In this document: positions 1 through 11,520 of the stretch, piece by piece | How positions within the stretch are numbered: the first letter of the stretch is position 1 | Layout of the letters: every line of letters starts with the position of its first letter | Notes under the pieces: model-generated | What the model was told of the DNA's origin: nothing | The model's database searches: none | What the model saw: only the letters and a program-made list of their open reading frames with translations | Assembly (NCBI GenBank): GCA_910589415.1 | Contig: OU342633.1 | Coordinates: forward strand, 39,810,210-39,874,209 | DNA length: 64,000 nt | Reading direction: 5' to 3' | Source of the DNA: Malachius bipustulatus | Taxonomy: Eukaryota > Arthropoda > Insecta > Coleoptera > Melyridae | Position numbers and translations under genes: made by a program

Positions 1-274
1 AGAAGGCGGCGCCAACGTACCCGTTCCCTAAGCTCGTGTTGGTGACTTTTATTAGTAATTCCCAGCCGTCGGGGGTGTTGAAAGTGTCTTCATAGATTTC
101 ATTGGCGAAGAATGCCAGGTGGTAATCGCTCGGATAGGGTTTTAGGTTGGTTATTTCATTATCGATGGTTGTTTTCAGTTTTCTTATTATGCCGTCATGG
201 GCTTTAGTGAGATAATTGAGGACACTTTTGTCGACTTTGAGATTTCTGGAGAAGGGCGCTGGTGGTGGGTCCAT
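1..274 (-). CDS. 5' end of a lipase-like (probably lipase-NACHT) protein, cut by the window edge
   Basis: An uninterrupted reading frame runs from an ATG at 274-272 to the window edge (91 codons plus one base). The N-terminus is Pro-rich (MDPPPAPF), then helical and charged. Its last third (motifs DGWELLIKVTN and GNGYVGAAF) matches, almost residue for residue, the start of the decayed plus-strand copy at about 8373-8455. That copy continues into a class-3-lipase-like fold and a NACHT NTPase, so this gene probably encodes the same architecture, with its body to the left of the window. The ATG is chosen because it is the first Met in the open frame and homology begins downstream of it. No stop or frameshift is visible, so this copy may be functional. 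The function is not established. Basis: frame and paralogy seen directly; fold inferred from the other copy. Confidence 0.65.
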   Translation of the reverse strand, partial: MDPPPAPFSRNLKVDKSVLNYLTKAHDGIIRKLKTTIDNEITNLKPYPSDYHLAFFANEIYEDTFNTPDGWELLIKVTNTSLGNGYVGAAF

Positions 275-1374
275 GGCAAGGCACTGGAAGAGAAATAATA
301 CATTTTTAAATAGATTTTCCTTGCTCGATTATTCCGAACATAGCACATAGCTAGCGCATCTCTGGTTTCTTTAGTCCCCTACAAACAGAGTAGAGTCTAA
401 TTCTTTTTATAGAAGACTTTTTAACCAAGTCTGTAGCTATAGGTATAAGCGCTTGTCTCACGCTTTTCAAACACTCTGTATAAAGAAACTAATTCATCTT
501 TATTTTTCTGAAATAACAATATGTTTTGAGTAATATAGGACAGACTATAGGAAGTTATATGATTCGATTCCACACAGCTGGCTCTCCAAGGTTGTCCAAA
601 TTGACTATATAAATACACCTAATAAAAAAAATTACGAAATACACGTGAACACATGGAAAACAAAAATAAAATTTACTTACTACTACTACTAACTACAAAT
701 ACAGAAAAATGTCAAAAAAATCATCATAATATACATTATAGTTTTTCAGGAGAATTTATTTGCTTATATGGACTGACGCCGTATTGCATCCTGAAGACCC
801 CATGATAGTTGAGAATACTTTTGTCGAGAGGGATGACGGTAAAATTTAAATCGTATACAGTATTAGGTGTAAAAGATTTACACATACTTAGGCTTAGGTA
901 TTCAGCATGACATCTGAAACAAAAAACTACTATGTGTTTTTTGTCTATTTAACTTTTTTTGTTGTTTCACACTTTTCAATAGTTTTTTGTTCCAAATGTC
1001 ATGATAAATACTACTTGTGTTAATTTTTTTAACATCATTTGTAATCATCCTATGTAGTAATTTTTTTTTTAATTTTTAATAGTTTATTATTTTTTATTTA
1101 TTTATTTTTTATATATTTTTTTCAAAATCTGAAGGTTAACTCAAATTAGGTAAGTGTAAATAAAAAAGGATTCTAAATAAAAAATTGAAGTTGACGTGTC
1201 CGAGCCATTAAAAAAATCTGAATAATGAATTTTATTTCATAAGAGAGTAAGGAGTAAGGTACCGCACTTTCAATTTATCACGCTGTAGGTATATGTATAT
1301 TCAAAACTGTCAACTTTCTCCCCACTTTCGACGTATAGGTACTCAGAAAATTCTGCACTTCCAATTTCCAGCAA
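275..1374. other. AT-rich intergenic stretch, nothing recognised
   Basis: This lies upstream of the partial minus-strand gene and should contain its promoter. I see no clear TATA box or splice pattern. Stretches near 1020-1130 are T-rich low complexity. The short open frame at 421-618 has no recognisable features and is probably chance. Confidence 0.4.
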
Positions 1375-3585
1375 AATAATTTTTTTTCGTTACTTAAGAA
1401 AAATGGTGACGGGGAAAGCGGTAAGGGTACAATTCAGGCTTAATAAAATAAAAAAATTAAATTATTAAAATTAGTCCAGTAAAATTAGGAGTTGATTGTT
1501 CAATCAAAGCAGGAAAAACGGAATTTTGAAGTACTACATAACTTTTTATCGACAAAGTGGAATAACTTTACTTTATGGAGAAGCAAATCTCTGCAAATTC
1601 GCATCTACGCAATTTTTTCATATTTGCAATAGTGACTTAACTGCAGATGATTAATTAAGGAAAAGGGTGACGGAAATTCCTTCATTTGGAAAAGCTCCCT
1701 TTTTTCTATCGCGATCTGAAAATCGGCTCAACAAAAGTTGTAGCGCTTGAAATTATGAACATTTTCATAACATGATTGATGTGTGTAGGCTTTTACGGCC
1801 GGCTTCTATTGAAATCATAATTGATTTCGGGCTCTTGTGCCGTGGTCCATGGAGATTTGCTTCGGACTTTTCGTCTACAACTGCGGTATACATCATCAGC
1901 GGTTACGTGTGCGGAAGCGAAACTTCCACTCCTCGTGTTAACTTTCGGAGCAAATCTCCATTGACTACGACATAACAGCCCGGAATCATTTACAATTTCA
2001 GTTTTCATAACATAGGTGATCGATCGGACTAATGATAGTTAAGTATAGCGCGTCAAAATCATTAAGCCGCGCTAGTCTGCTTGAAATTAATTGAGAAAAT
2101 AATCTTCGATTCGTATAATTTTAAATCTAAAAAAGTGCAAATATGCCCCTAAAATTTAGTTTGACCAATTTGACGGGAATTTCTATCATAAACAGGGTGA
2201 TCAATTTTAATCCACCCAGTTGATTATTCCTGACCACTAGTGTTTAAAAAAAAGTTTCAGCTAAACATTATTGTTTGGTTCGGAGGAGGACATCATTTTG
2301 GACACAAAAATCACCCTCCACCTTACCACATCGCGAGGGGGTGAGAGTGACTTTTAAATTCTTAATACATAGAAACTTCTATTTTTTATTGCGGATTATG
2401 ATTTTGTGTGAAATAATATCAAACTACATCAAAACTGAAACATTTTTTTTCATCCGATGCTCTCTCACGTCCAAAAATGCAGATCAAAATCGAGTAATCC
2501 ATTTTAATTAATTATTTGTATTTTATTGATTTTATTAATACTTTTTTGAATTGTCACAGCAGCTGTCAATTGGGGTTTTATTTAAGTAACAGTCAACTAC
2601 TGTCAAAACCATTCATCCTATCATCAAAACCACAGTTATTAACAGATGTTACAATTCAATAATTTATTATTAAAATAATCAATAAAATAAAAATAATTAA
2701 TTAAAATAGATCACTTGATTTTAAAATTATTTTTCTAAGAATAGCAGTTCTTATTCAGAATTAAAAAGTCACCTCAACCCCCTCGAGATGGGGTGAGGTG
2801 GGGTGATTTTTGTGTTCATATTATGTCCCCCTCCAAACCAAACATTGACTGAATTTTATTCCCTGATGATCTGATAGACTGATGGTCAGAAATAATCAAC
2901 TAGGGTCATTTACGAGGGTCATTATTACAATCATCCTGTGTATGGTAGAAATTCCCGCGAAACTGGTAAAACTAAATTTTAAGGGCGTATTTGCACTTGT
3001 ATAATTGTAGATTTCTGAATTAATTTCTTAAGCAGATTCGCGCGAGTTAATGACTTTGCGCGCTACTGAGTAACAATCATTAGTCCGATCGATTAGATAT
3101 TATTATGAAAATGTTCATAAGTTCAACGAACAACTTTTGTTGAGCCGATTTTCAGATCGCGATAGAAAATTTATTTTTTCAAAATTAAGGATTTTCACCC
3201 CCCTTTTCCTCTATTAATCACCCATAAATAATTAACTATTGCAAAAAATATGAAAAAAATGATTGATGATAAAACTTTTTTCGATAAAAAGTTAATTAAC
3301 GTTCTGAAATAAAAAAAAAAAAAAAATTCATCCCCTAAAACCAAAATGACGGCTTTTTCACAAGGGGTAATAGCAGGTCGCATTTTTTGGATTTAGACTA
3401 ACCATCAACTACCCATCACTCACACAAAATTCCGTTTTTCCCGATAAATTGCATTATCAAACCCCAATTTTACTGGACTAATTTTAACAGTTTCATTTTT
3501 TTATTTTAAGTCTGAATTTTACCCTTGCCGCTTTATTCTTCTCTCCCATTTTTCTTAAATAGCGAAAAAAGTGTATTTTTTTTTG
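1375..3585. repeat. Large palindromic (fold-back) element, about 2.2 kb
   Basis: The two halves are diverged inverted copies. The segment from about 1410 to 1500 (ending TTAGTCCAGTAAAATT) returns reverse-complemented at about 3470-3550. The segment 1700-1740 (TATCGCGATCTGAAAATCGG) returns at about 3130-3165. The symmetry axis is near 2590. Substitutions and small indels in both arms mark it as old. No coding frame survives; the short open frames in it are chance. The left arm carries an extra insert at 1774-2001. Confidence 0.75.
1774..2001. mobile_element. 228-bp insert in the left arm of the palindrome, flanked by a 12-bp direct repeat
   Basis: The direct repeat TTTTCATAACAT occurs at 1762-1773 and 2002-2013. 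The equivalent place in the right arm (about 3100-3120) has one copy of a similar sequence and no insert, so the insert post-dates the palindrome. The insert is itself an imperfect inverted repeat: GGAGATTTGCT near 1850 pairs with AGCAAATCTCC near 1950. It looks like a small non-autonomous element; the class is unknown. Confidence 0.55.
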
Positions 3586-3862
3586 TTTATTTAGTTTAGT
3601 TGACTTATTTGCATAATTGATTGCATTTTTCGTCTAATTTTATTTATACTATTTTTCGATAATTTTTACTATTTTTTTTTACTAAAAGATTTAATTATTT
3701 TTTCTCTAAATTATAGATTTTATTCCATAAAAGGTATAAGGTGACACTGCAACCTAAGAAAAATTTATTTTAAGAATTTATTTAGATAAAATAAAATTAA
3801 ATCAAGATTAATTTAATAAGTTTCACACAGTAAAACGATACTTATTTGTAAACAAATATAGA

Positions 3863-4607
3863 GTTTCTTAATAACATAATGCTAAAACTTCAGGATGTGT
3901 TTCCTCGGGCCATTTTATGAAGAAAAGTTAATATGAACATAATATGTCCGCAACGGCTTGATTTTTTTTACAAGGTGTTGAATTTTTGTTTTTTTAAGAG
4001 TTATTTTTTATTAGATATCTCCGAAAATAGTTCAGTAATATTTTTTTGATTTTAGCATGTCTTAATGGAATATAAGACCGCATATTTTAAATAGAAAATA
4101 TTTTCTATTGGTCAACTCTGATATTTTCTGCTTTCAAAATAAAATAAATACCTATTTGCGCTTATTTGTTAAATCAATATAATTTTTTGGTCGAGAATAG
4201 TGCGTCCGAAGAGAAAAACGCAGGAAACCGTTTTCATGCAGAATTGATCAGACTAATCAGAAAGAATATCCGTATGGCCAAATGTCAGTGGCGCACCGAT
4301 TTTTTTTTTTTTTTTTACAAAAATGTTTGCAGGAAATGTTTGTAGGGACACCACTGGTGGAGCAATAGAAAAAATTTTCCAATTAAAATATGTGGTTTTA
4401 TATCCTCTGACGATATGCCAAATTTGAGCAAAATATGTAAACAAACTACTTTCGTAGATAATAAAAAATAACTCTTAAAAAAATAAAAGTTCAACACCAC
4501 GTAAAAAAAAAAATTGAAGCCCTTCCGGGCATACGTTCATATAAAATTTTCTCCATAAAATGACCTGAGGAATCACACCCTGAAGTATTAGCATGTTATT
4601 AAGAAAC
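3863..4607. repeat. Palindromic element with TTTCTTAATAACAT ends
   Basis: The left end GTTTCTTAATAACATAATGC (3863 on) returns inverted as GCATGTTATTAAGAAAC, ending at 4607. The arms stay alignable inward: the CAGGATGTG/CACACCCTG region and the ACAAGGTGTTGAA/TTCAACACCACGT pair. It is about 745 bp, with diverged arms and a T-rich centre. No clear target duplication and no gene. Confidence 0.7.
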
Positions 4608-5022
4608 AGTCTGTATAGCTTGGTAAGGTTTATTAAACGCCCTGAGAAATGTTAAATGGGTCATTTGTATCAAAATTTAAAAGCTGCTTCAGTTGCAACA
4701 GTAAACAATTATTATAAATTACGTAAAGACGAAAATTATTACGTCACAATTAACGATATGAAAACAATGAAAAAACGTTACCTACATATCCCAAAATTTT
4801 TCTAATTACCTCGAAAATGACTTAACAGATTTAAAATGTAACTGTAGCAACAGATAGAAGCAGCTTTTCAATCTTAGCAAATAACTTTTTCAACATATCC
4901 CTCTGGAACATTAATAAGCCAAAAAGTCAGTTCCAAGTTTACCATTGAAATCCCTATGACGCGTCGCTCAATGAAACACGAACCACCCGGTATATCTTTG
5001 GTAGGTATGATTAAATATATTA
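4608..5022. other. Intervening sequence, no gene
   Basis: AT-rich sequence between two palindromes. A stretch around 4970-4995 (AACCACCCGGTATA) looks like one terminal fragment of a CCGGGTGG-type element without its partner. Nothing else recognised. Confidence 0.3.
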
Positions 5023-5851
5023 TACCGGGTGTGTCAAAAGTCTGGCAACGGTTCAATGAATCTTTCAGTTTTTAGTTAAAAAAAAAAATGCAAAAACAGG
5101 TCAAGTTTGTAATTTGATTTACTTTCTATTGATCTTAAAAAAAGTAATGACAACATTGCCTATTTTTTTAAATAGGATACCCTGTATATTTTTGTAATTT
5201 ATATTTCCTGAGAAAATCGAATAATAATAGTTTTTTAAAGTTGCGGTTTAAATTAATTAGTTTTTTAGTTATAAACAAATGAAAATCGCAATTTTTCATT
5301 TTGAAAGCAGTGTAGGTAGGTACATCGGAATCGACTCATGATATCGCAAAACGGCTTACTTGTCCCTATCTTCACTTTTCAAGTGTTATCTTACAGTGTA
5401 TTTTGAACTTTATATACAGGGTGATAAAAATTATTAGAGTTTTCATCACCCTGTATAAAAATTTCATCTACATACAGGTAGTACCTACATTATAAAAAAA
5501 AGAATAGAGACGTGTAAGTCGTTTTACACTGCTTTCAAAATGAAAAGTTGCGATTTCCATTTGTTTATAATTCAAAAACTGATTAATTTAAATCGCAACT
5601 GTGAAAACCATTAATATTGGATTTTTTCAGCAATTAAATGAAAATACACAAATATACCAGGGTGTCCTACCTATTTAAAAAAAAAATTAGACAATGTTGT
5701 CATTACTGAGTCAAGGAACACCCTGTATATTTTTTTAAGATCAATAGAAAGTAAATTACTTAAATCCCAAAATTGACCTGTTTTTGCATTTTTTTTAACT
5801 CAAAACTGAAAGATTTATTGACCTGTTGCCAGACTTTCAACACACCCGGTA
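5023..5851. repeat. Palindromic element, TA-CCGGGTGTG ends
   Basis: TACCGGGTGTGTCAAAAGTC at 5023 is mirrored by GACTTTCAACACACCCGGTA ending at 5851. The arms pair through the whole 0.83 kb to a short central palindrome (ATACAGGGTGAT...ATCACCCTGTAT, about 5415-5458). The flanking TA on both sides fits a TA target duplication. The inner arm (ATAAACAAATGAAAATCGCA, near 5272) is the same core found in elements near 30.4, 32.6, 61.7 and 63.3 kb. Confidence 0.8.
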
Positions 5852-6053
5852 TTAAAGTATGATTAGATACCTATATTAAATTAAGACACGCGCAATTTTA
5901 AGACCCACAGTTTTTATTATTGGCACATTTCGAAGTTCATTTTGAATATTTTTGAATTAAGATTTTATTTGACATAACAGTGTGTACTCCATTAGATCAT
6001 TAGAACAATCAAAAAGTTGACATTTAGACTTCGTTTCTGGGGTTACGTTAATA

Positions 6054-6639
6054 TACAGGGTGTACCAGCTCGATTTAGACAACGGTAAGGGCCGTGTAGG
6101 TCTCGTCAAGACGAAACGTTTTTTTATTTGAAGTTTTTGGATTTGGACCTTCGTTACGGGAATATGGCCGACTTCCGGTTTTTAGTTTTTTGGCTCCAGT
6201 TTCGGCATTTTTAGGTTCTCGCCCAAACTGAAACTAGTTTTGGAAACTCCTTAGCTTCAGTTACAACTTTCATATTGAAGTCAAGGTTCTATCTCTGTTG
6301 GATTCAAAATGGCGACATGCCCAAGACTTTAAATTTTAAGTCTTTGAATCAATTCAAATTGAATCAAATTGAAAAATTAAGATTTTGAATCCAACAGAGA
6401 TAGAACCTTGACTTCGTATATGAAAGTTGTAACTGAAGCTAAGGAGTTTCCAAAACTAGTTTCAGTTTGGGCGAGAACCTAAAAATGCCGAAACTGGAGC
6501 CAAAAAACTAAAAACCGGAAGTCGGCCATATTTCCGCAACGAAGGTCCAAATCCAAAAACTTCAAATAAAAAAACGTTTCGTCTTGACGAGACCTACACG
6601 GCCCTTACCGTTGTCTAAATCGAGCTGGTACACCCTGTA
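6054..6639. repeat. Near-perfect palindrome, TA-CAGGGTGTACC ends
   Basis: TACAGGGTGTACCAGCTCGA at 6054 is mirrored exactly at 6620-6639. By eye the arms (each about 270 bp) differ at only a few positions, which makes this the youngest-looking palindrome in the window. The symmetry axis is near 6345. No coding frame. Such a sequence, if transcribed, would form a long hairpin RNA (inference). Confidence 0.85.
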
Positions 6640-7645
6640 TGTTGCTGTTGCTATGGCAGTTTTAAAAAAACGCGCGTTTTTTTTTTAACTAATAAAACCG
6701 TTGATTGAATTTTTCAATCAACGCTAAAACTAAACATTATAGCTCCTACCAATATTCAAACTAGAAAAAAAAAAACTGAACAGACAAATTGAAGTTTTAA
6801 AATTCAAAAAATTAACTCAACATCTAAATAGCTTTTAGAGATGAAAATAATTAATTACTTTAGAATGTTATTATTATTATCCTCGATTACTTATCATGAA
6901 TGATGCAAGAAAAGAAAATAATAAAATTAATTACCTGGATGTGTACCTATGAGAGTAGAACTGTCTTTTATTAATCATTGAAACTGTGCAATTTTCTATT
7001 TTGAAAAAGTGCTGATGAAACATTGCAAAACAGGTGAAACACAATTAGACAAACAGGCCGGCAGGCCGTTGACCAAGTTCAAGTTCATTGTTATTTGAAA
7101 TGAAAAGCGAGAGTGATTCTAATAAATTCAAACTCTAACCTACTAATGTGGCGAGTTGCGAACTGCGGTTATGATTAATCAAAATAACCTTGGACTAGGA
7201 GCTATTTTTTCATAATCGGGTTATTCGGGCTATTATTATTGTGTACAAATAATAATATCGCTGGAATTCCTGGGATAGGCAGGGATTTCCATTTCTGAGA
7301 ATTTCCCTGGTTAGTGATGGGTTGCTAATAAGTAACAATAACAGTTTATCATTGAAAAAAAATAACAGATTCGTTAATAATTGGTGATTAATATTTTGTG
7401 GAACGATAACAGGTTGTTATTTAAGAATATGTTCCATTTAAGTCCATCACATTCACCTGACCTTGCGGTTTGCTTTGCGTTGCGAATTGCGATGAATGCG
7501 ATGGCATGGCGGTGAGAGATAAATAAATGAGATAATGAGAATGAGAATGAAAATGAAAGTGACTTGACGTAGATGAAATTTGTTTTTTGACATCTTCTAT
7601 ACTAATGAGAACTTACACTCTTTTCAAATTCGCGCATGCTGTATG
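6640..7645. other. Intergenic, no gene recognised
   Basis: Ordinary AT-rich sequence. At 7520-7560 there is a short purine-rich GAGAATGAGAATGAAAATGA-like stretch. I see no exon-like frame. Confidence 0.35.
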
Positions 7646-7657
7646 AAATCTCTTCTT

Positions 7658-7926
7658 TTTTTTTTTTTTTAAAAAAGAGGGAGCATCGGTCTTAACTGTG
7701 TAGGTAAGACATAGTCGCTCCACTCTGGTAATTTGGCTTTGAGACGAACTCTTTAGCCACACACACTTTAAATTATATTTGCCATTTAAACGTTCGATCG
7801 CTTTGTTTTACTTTTCACAGACATTCGAAAATGAATCTGAAAAGTAAAGCGGGCCGAGGTGAGTTTCGAACCCGCGATCTATGGCTTCGTGAGTCAGCGG
7901 AGAACCACTAGGCCACGGAAGTCACT
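7658..7926 (-). mobile_element. tRNA-derived SINE
   Basis: Read on the minus strand, the head carries a polymerase III A box (TGGCCTAGTGG, 7905-7915) and B box (GGTTCGAAACTC, 7861-7872) at tRNA-like spacing. A tRNA-unrelated body and a poly-A tail (T run at 7658-7670 on the plus strand) follow. A 12-bp direct repeat AAATCTCTTCTT flanks it at 7646-7657 and 7927-7938, as expected for LINE-mobilised insertion. The exact source tRNA is not clear. A functional tRNA gene is unlikely because the acceptor stem is not complementary. Confidence 0.85.
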
Positions 7927-7938
7927 AAATCTCTTCTT

Positions 7939-8363
7939 GAATTCCTTTATTTATTATTGGTTTAAATATTATTTCACTATTTATTTTATTCGTTTGGATT
8001 TCTAAAAAAATAATATTTGTGTTCTTATTTTAATTAAAAAAAATATTTTATAAAATGAAGAAAAATATTAGGTAATACAAACTACAACGTTGAATGGCGA
8101 AGGATTTACTTCAGGGGCAGAAGAGGAACCCTTAAAAACCCTGTCCTGCCAGACCATATAGAATGACATCGAAATTGGTCGTAAAGCCCTGGTTTTGGAG
8201 AATTCCAAGTAGAAGCTGCCAACAATTAAGGACACTCGGGGACAGGGCCTACCCTGCTCATAGAAGAGGGGCTCTTTTTCATTATAAATTAATATTCTAC
8301 TGAAAATTGGTTGTAGTAATGAGCGCATATTCCAAAAGGCGGAGATAAGAAAACATCAGTTGA
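7939..8363. other. Unassigned sequence upstream of the lipase-NACHT pseudogene
   Basis: The 8085-8290 part has higher complexity and an antisense open frame (8328-8068) that I do not recognise. The N-terminal coding part expected from the intact paralogue at 1-274 is not recoverable here beyond about 8364, so this copy has lost or scrambled its 5' end. Confidence 0.3.
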
Positions 8364-11300
8364 AAAGATCCTTTCACCATCCTCGACGGCTGGGAATTAC
8401 TAATCAGAGTCACCAACACGAGTTTAGGGAACGGGTACGTTGGCGTCGCCCTCTTTAACTCTTCCCAGCAACAAATAATCATCGCCCATCGCGAGACCAA
8501 AACTCTAAGCGCCTGGTGGACTAATTTGATAAGCCTCGCGAAAAACTACAACTCCTCCCAAATCTACTCCGCTTTAACTTTCGCTGATTTCATTCGAAGC
8601 GTAATTTTGAACCTACAATCGGAGAAGAGATGGAGGTACCAGTTGTCTTTCACTGGACACTCGCTCAGCGGTCTTCTGACCCAGGTAACTACTTTCGGTG
8701 TGAAATACATAAAAAGACGCAACGATTTATTTCTGAAATCAAAAGATGTAGGGAATCATAATCATTGCGTCAGCTTTGACAACCCCGGCTGAGCGGAAAG
8801 GTTGGAGCAATTAACAACTGACGATTGCGATCTGAGATACCTGAGAACAATATTCCCGAGCACCTTCGACATGACCGCTTACCTCTCGACCCCGAACAAA
8901 GTGAACATGTGCAACCATCACGTTGGAATCTTGCCGAGACTGAAATTTTCGTTCGAGGAGATGGGTTACTGGTCCGCAGAAACCCCTCTTTACCATAAAA
9001 AGACCCACGATATGGACAAAATTAAACCAGTTTTCCTCCCAGATGAGGTAACAATTAAAGTTGATGTTGATCAAATTTTCGATTGACCCGTCGGCATCGT
9101 CTATTCCAATGAGGAGTATAAAAAATGCTTTAAATTCAGCAAGAAAGAAACTAATTTCAACCCGGATATTAAGACAACTCTCGTTTATACCGGGGAAGGC
9201 TGTTTCAGCACAATCTGTTACCGCGCTTTTCAAAGACACTTGATCAAATCTTGTAACGTTTCGTTATTCTCAGAGGATTAATTATTCTTGCTAAAGCACT
9301 GGTTGAAGATCGTTCAGTCGCCGATTACAATTAACGAAGAGGTCTTGCCATTAAAACGTCCGTTTAAAGAGTTATTTCATCGATTCAAGCGGATCGTAGA
9401 TGATTTAATATTTTGTAACGAAACGTCAATGAGAGACACGATTAAGAGATGCAAGCAAATCGTCCGGTGGTATCCTGAAGAGATCAAAAAGTGTTTAAGC
9501 TCACTGCTGTTAAAATCGCAAGAAGTTATTATGCAAGTCGCTGTTGATTCTTATAACGAATCGTTCAATAATTGCAAGGTTAATTTTAACCATTCGATTG
9601 GACTAGAGAAATTTCTAGGTGCAAAAGAGGACGTTTTAATAATAGAACCGAGCGTTAGGAATTACAAAATCGAAACTTTAAGATTGTTTAATATTTTCAA
9701 AGAAATCCGGAATAGAAATGAAAATACCGGTAAAAATAACGAATATATCGGGAAAGATTGTTTCTTGTTCGTTAATCAGTTGTATCTACTAACGCTGTTT
9801 AAATACACCGAGCTGGAATTAACCATAACCTGAGGATTGAAACTGCTAATTGTTGATCTATTAAACGAAATTGTTGAGGATGATGTCTTGAAGCGAATAA
9901 ATCTTCTCTCGACAGACGATCGTAAAGTTGTAATAGTAATCGCTTCAAAAATTTATTTAATCCTAACGAATAGTAAAGAAATCCCGACACATGATTTTGA
10001 ATTCCCTGATTTAACGGGGAAGAGTGAAATCGTCGTATTAAATTACAACATAATTTAGATTCAGAATATGTATTAGTAGCTTGTAACTTTCCTTTATGCT
10101 ACCACTGGTAATGAGATAAAATAATTTACAATTTATTAACGATTATCATTTCTTCGATCTACTCCTAAACGATCGTTATATTGAACTAAAGAACACTTCT
10201 ATTAATCTCTAAAATTTAGAAATTTTTAATATTCAAGCAGACAGTGACCAATATTACTCATACAACGATTTCGTTAAATGAATCGGTAATCCTGATTGCG
10301 ATTTAAATAAATTAAAAAGTTCTTAATCACGCACTCATGCGACATTAAACTTGTAAATCCTTTTTGATAAATTGCAACCACCGATCTTAACGAAGCGTTA
10401 CAATACTTTGAATCAAAATGCAAGCAAGCGACTTCAGGGAAGTTTTACTGATTTCACTACGATGAAAACGTCTCGTTACAACAAATCTATAACCCCCGAT
10501 TATACATCCCTCGATCGTTTTATTATGAAATCGTTCCCGATTTAACGAACATCATAGACTTGATTAAAGAAGATTTATTGCAACAAGAAAAATAATCTAA
10601 CCAGGTCACCATTAAATTAACAACGACAGATAACAAATCGATGGATTATAGTTTCAGAGTTAATCGAAAAACAATAAAGTTACCTACGTTTGGGATGAGA
10701 GTAATAATAACGAAATCAGCGTTATTCGAGATTTATTGGCGATATCCCATGACGGTTCTCTAGGTGAAGGATATTTAGTTAATCGGAGGGTTTTATTAAT
10801 AACGGGGGATCCAGGAATTGGCAAATAGACCACCGTTACGAATCTGATTTCAAAATTCGATAACAGTTGAGTTTTCCAGTTGACCTATAACGATTGCACG
10901 ACGATCGTTACAAGATTAAACGATAAATTTGAGGTTGACGAGATTTCCAAGCATCTTCTCAAGGTTAAATCGATCAATCAATTCGACTTCCTAAAGTATC
11001 ATCTAGCCCACAATACACCGATCAAAGTGGTGTTATTGTTTGATGAAATATTCTACACACTCCACGACCGAGATAACGAGAACCGGATAATCAAGCTCTT
11101 GCAGTATTTATGCGACAAAACGGAATCGTTAGTTATAATAACGGCTCGTGAAACTCGGCGAGAAATGATCGAGAACGCCCTGAAAATATTCTCGATACGA
11201 TTCAAACAGTTCAGCCGAGACCACATCGAAGGATACTTAACGAATTACTGGAGCGACTTGTATCATCTCGATGCTAAACTGAACCGATTAACCTTAAAAG

Positions 11301-11520
11301 ACTAAAAGACTACGCAAGAAGGCTCCTTCATAACGCAGAGGAGATCTTCGATCAGAAGATTCTTAACTTCGTCGGAATTCCGCTTCAAATAAAACTGTTG
11401 GCTGAAATAGCAGCGCCGGATTTCGCTTAGTTGTCCAAGAAAAGTCTCATCCAATCCCACTGCTGCTCTCCGATGACTTAACCGAGAGCTTCGAGGCTTT
11501 CGTTAAAAAGAAACTAGCCA
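8364..11520 (+). pseudogene. Decayed lipase-like/NACHT STAND NTPase gene
   Basis: One reading frame can be followed from about 8364 to 10058 with in-frame stops at 8790, 9084, 9279, 9831 and 10056. After a frame change, the NACHT part runs in a second frame (about 10800-11305) and a third (from 11293). Domains in order: (1) a class-3-lipase-like alpha/beta hydrolase, 8385-9080, with an AHRET oxyanion-type motif, FTGHSLSG with nucleophile Ser codon 8661-8663, an FDNPG Asp motif and a CNHHVG His motif; (2) a linker of about 1.6 kb; (3) a NACHT-type ATPase with Walker A GDPGIGK at 10805-10825 followed by a stop (TAG 10826) where Ser/Thr is expected, Walker B VVLLFDE near 11029-11049, a TARETRR sensor-like motif near 11140, and GIPLQIKLLAE near 11370-11405. 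The copy ends around 11520 without a sensor or repeat domain. It has no introns. Clearly a pseudogene; domain names are my motif reading. Confidence 0.8.

Noticed and set aside
7850..7926. Functional tRNA gene on the minus strand
   Set aside because: The acceptor stem does not pair and the sequence continues into a SINE body with an A-tail and target duplication.
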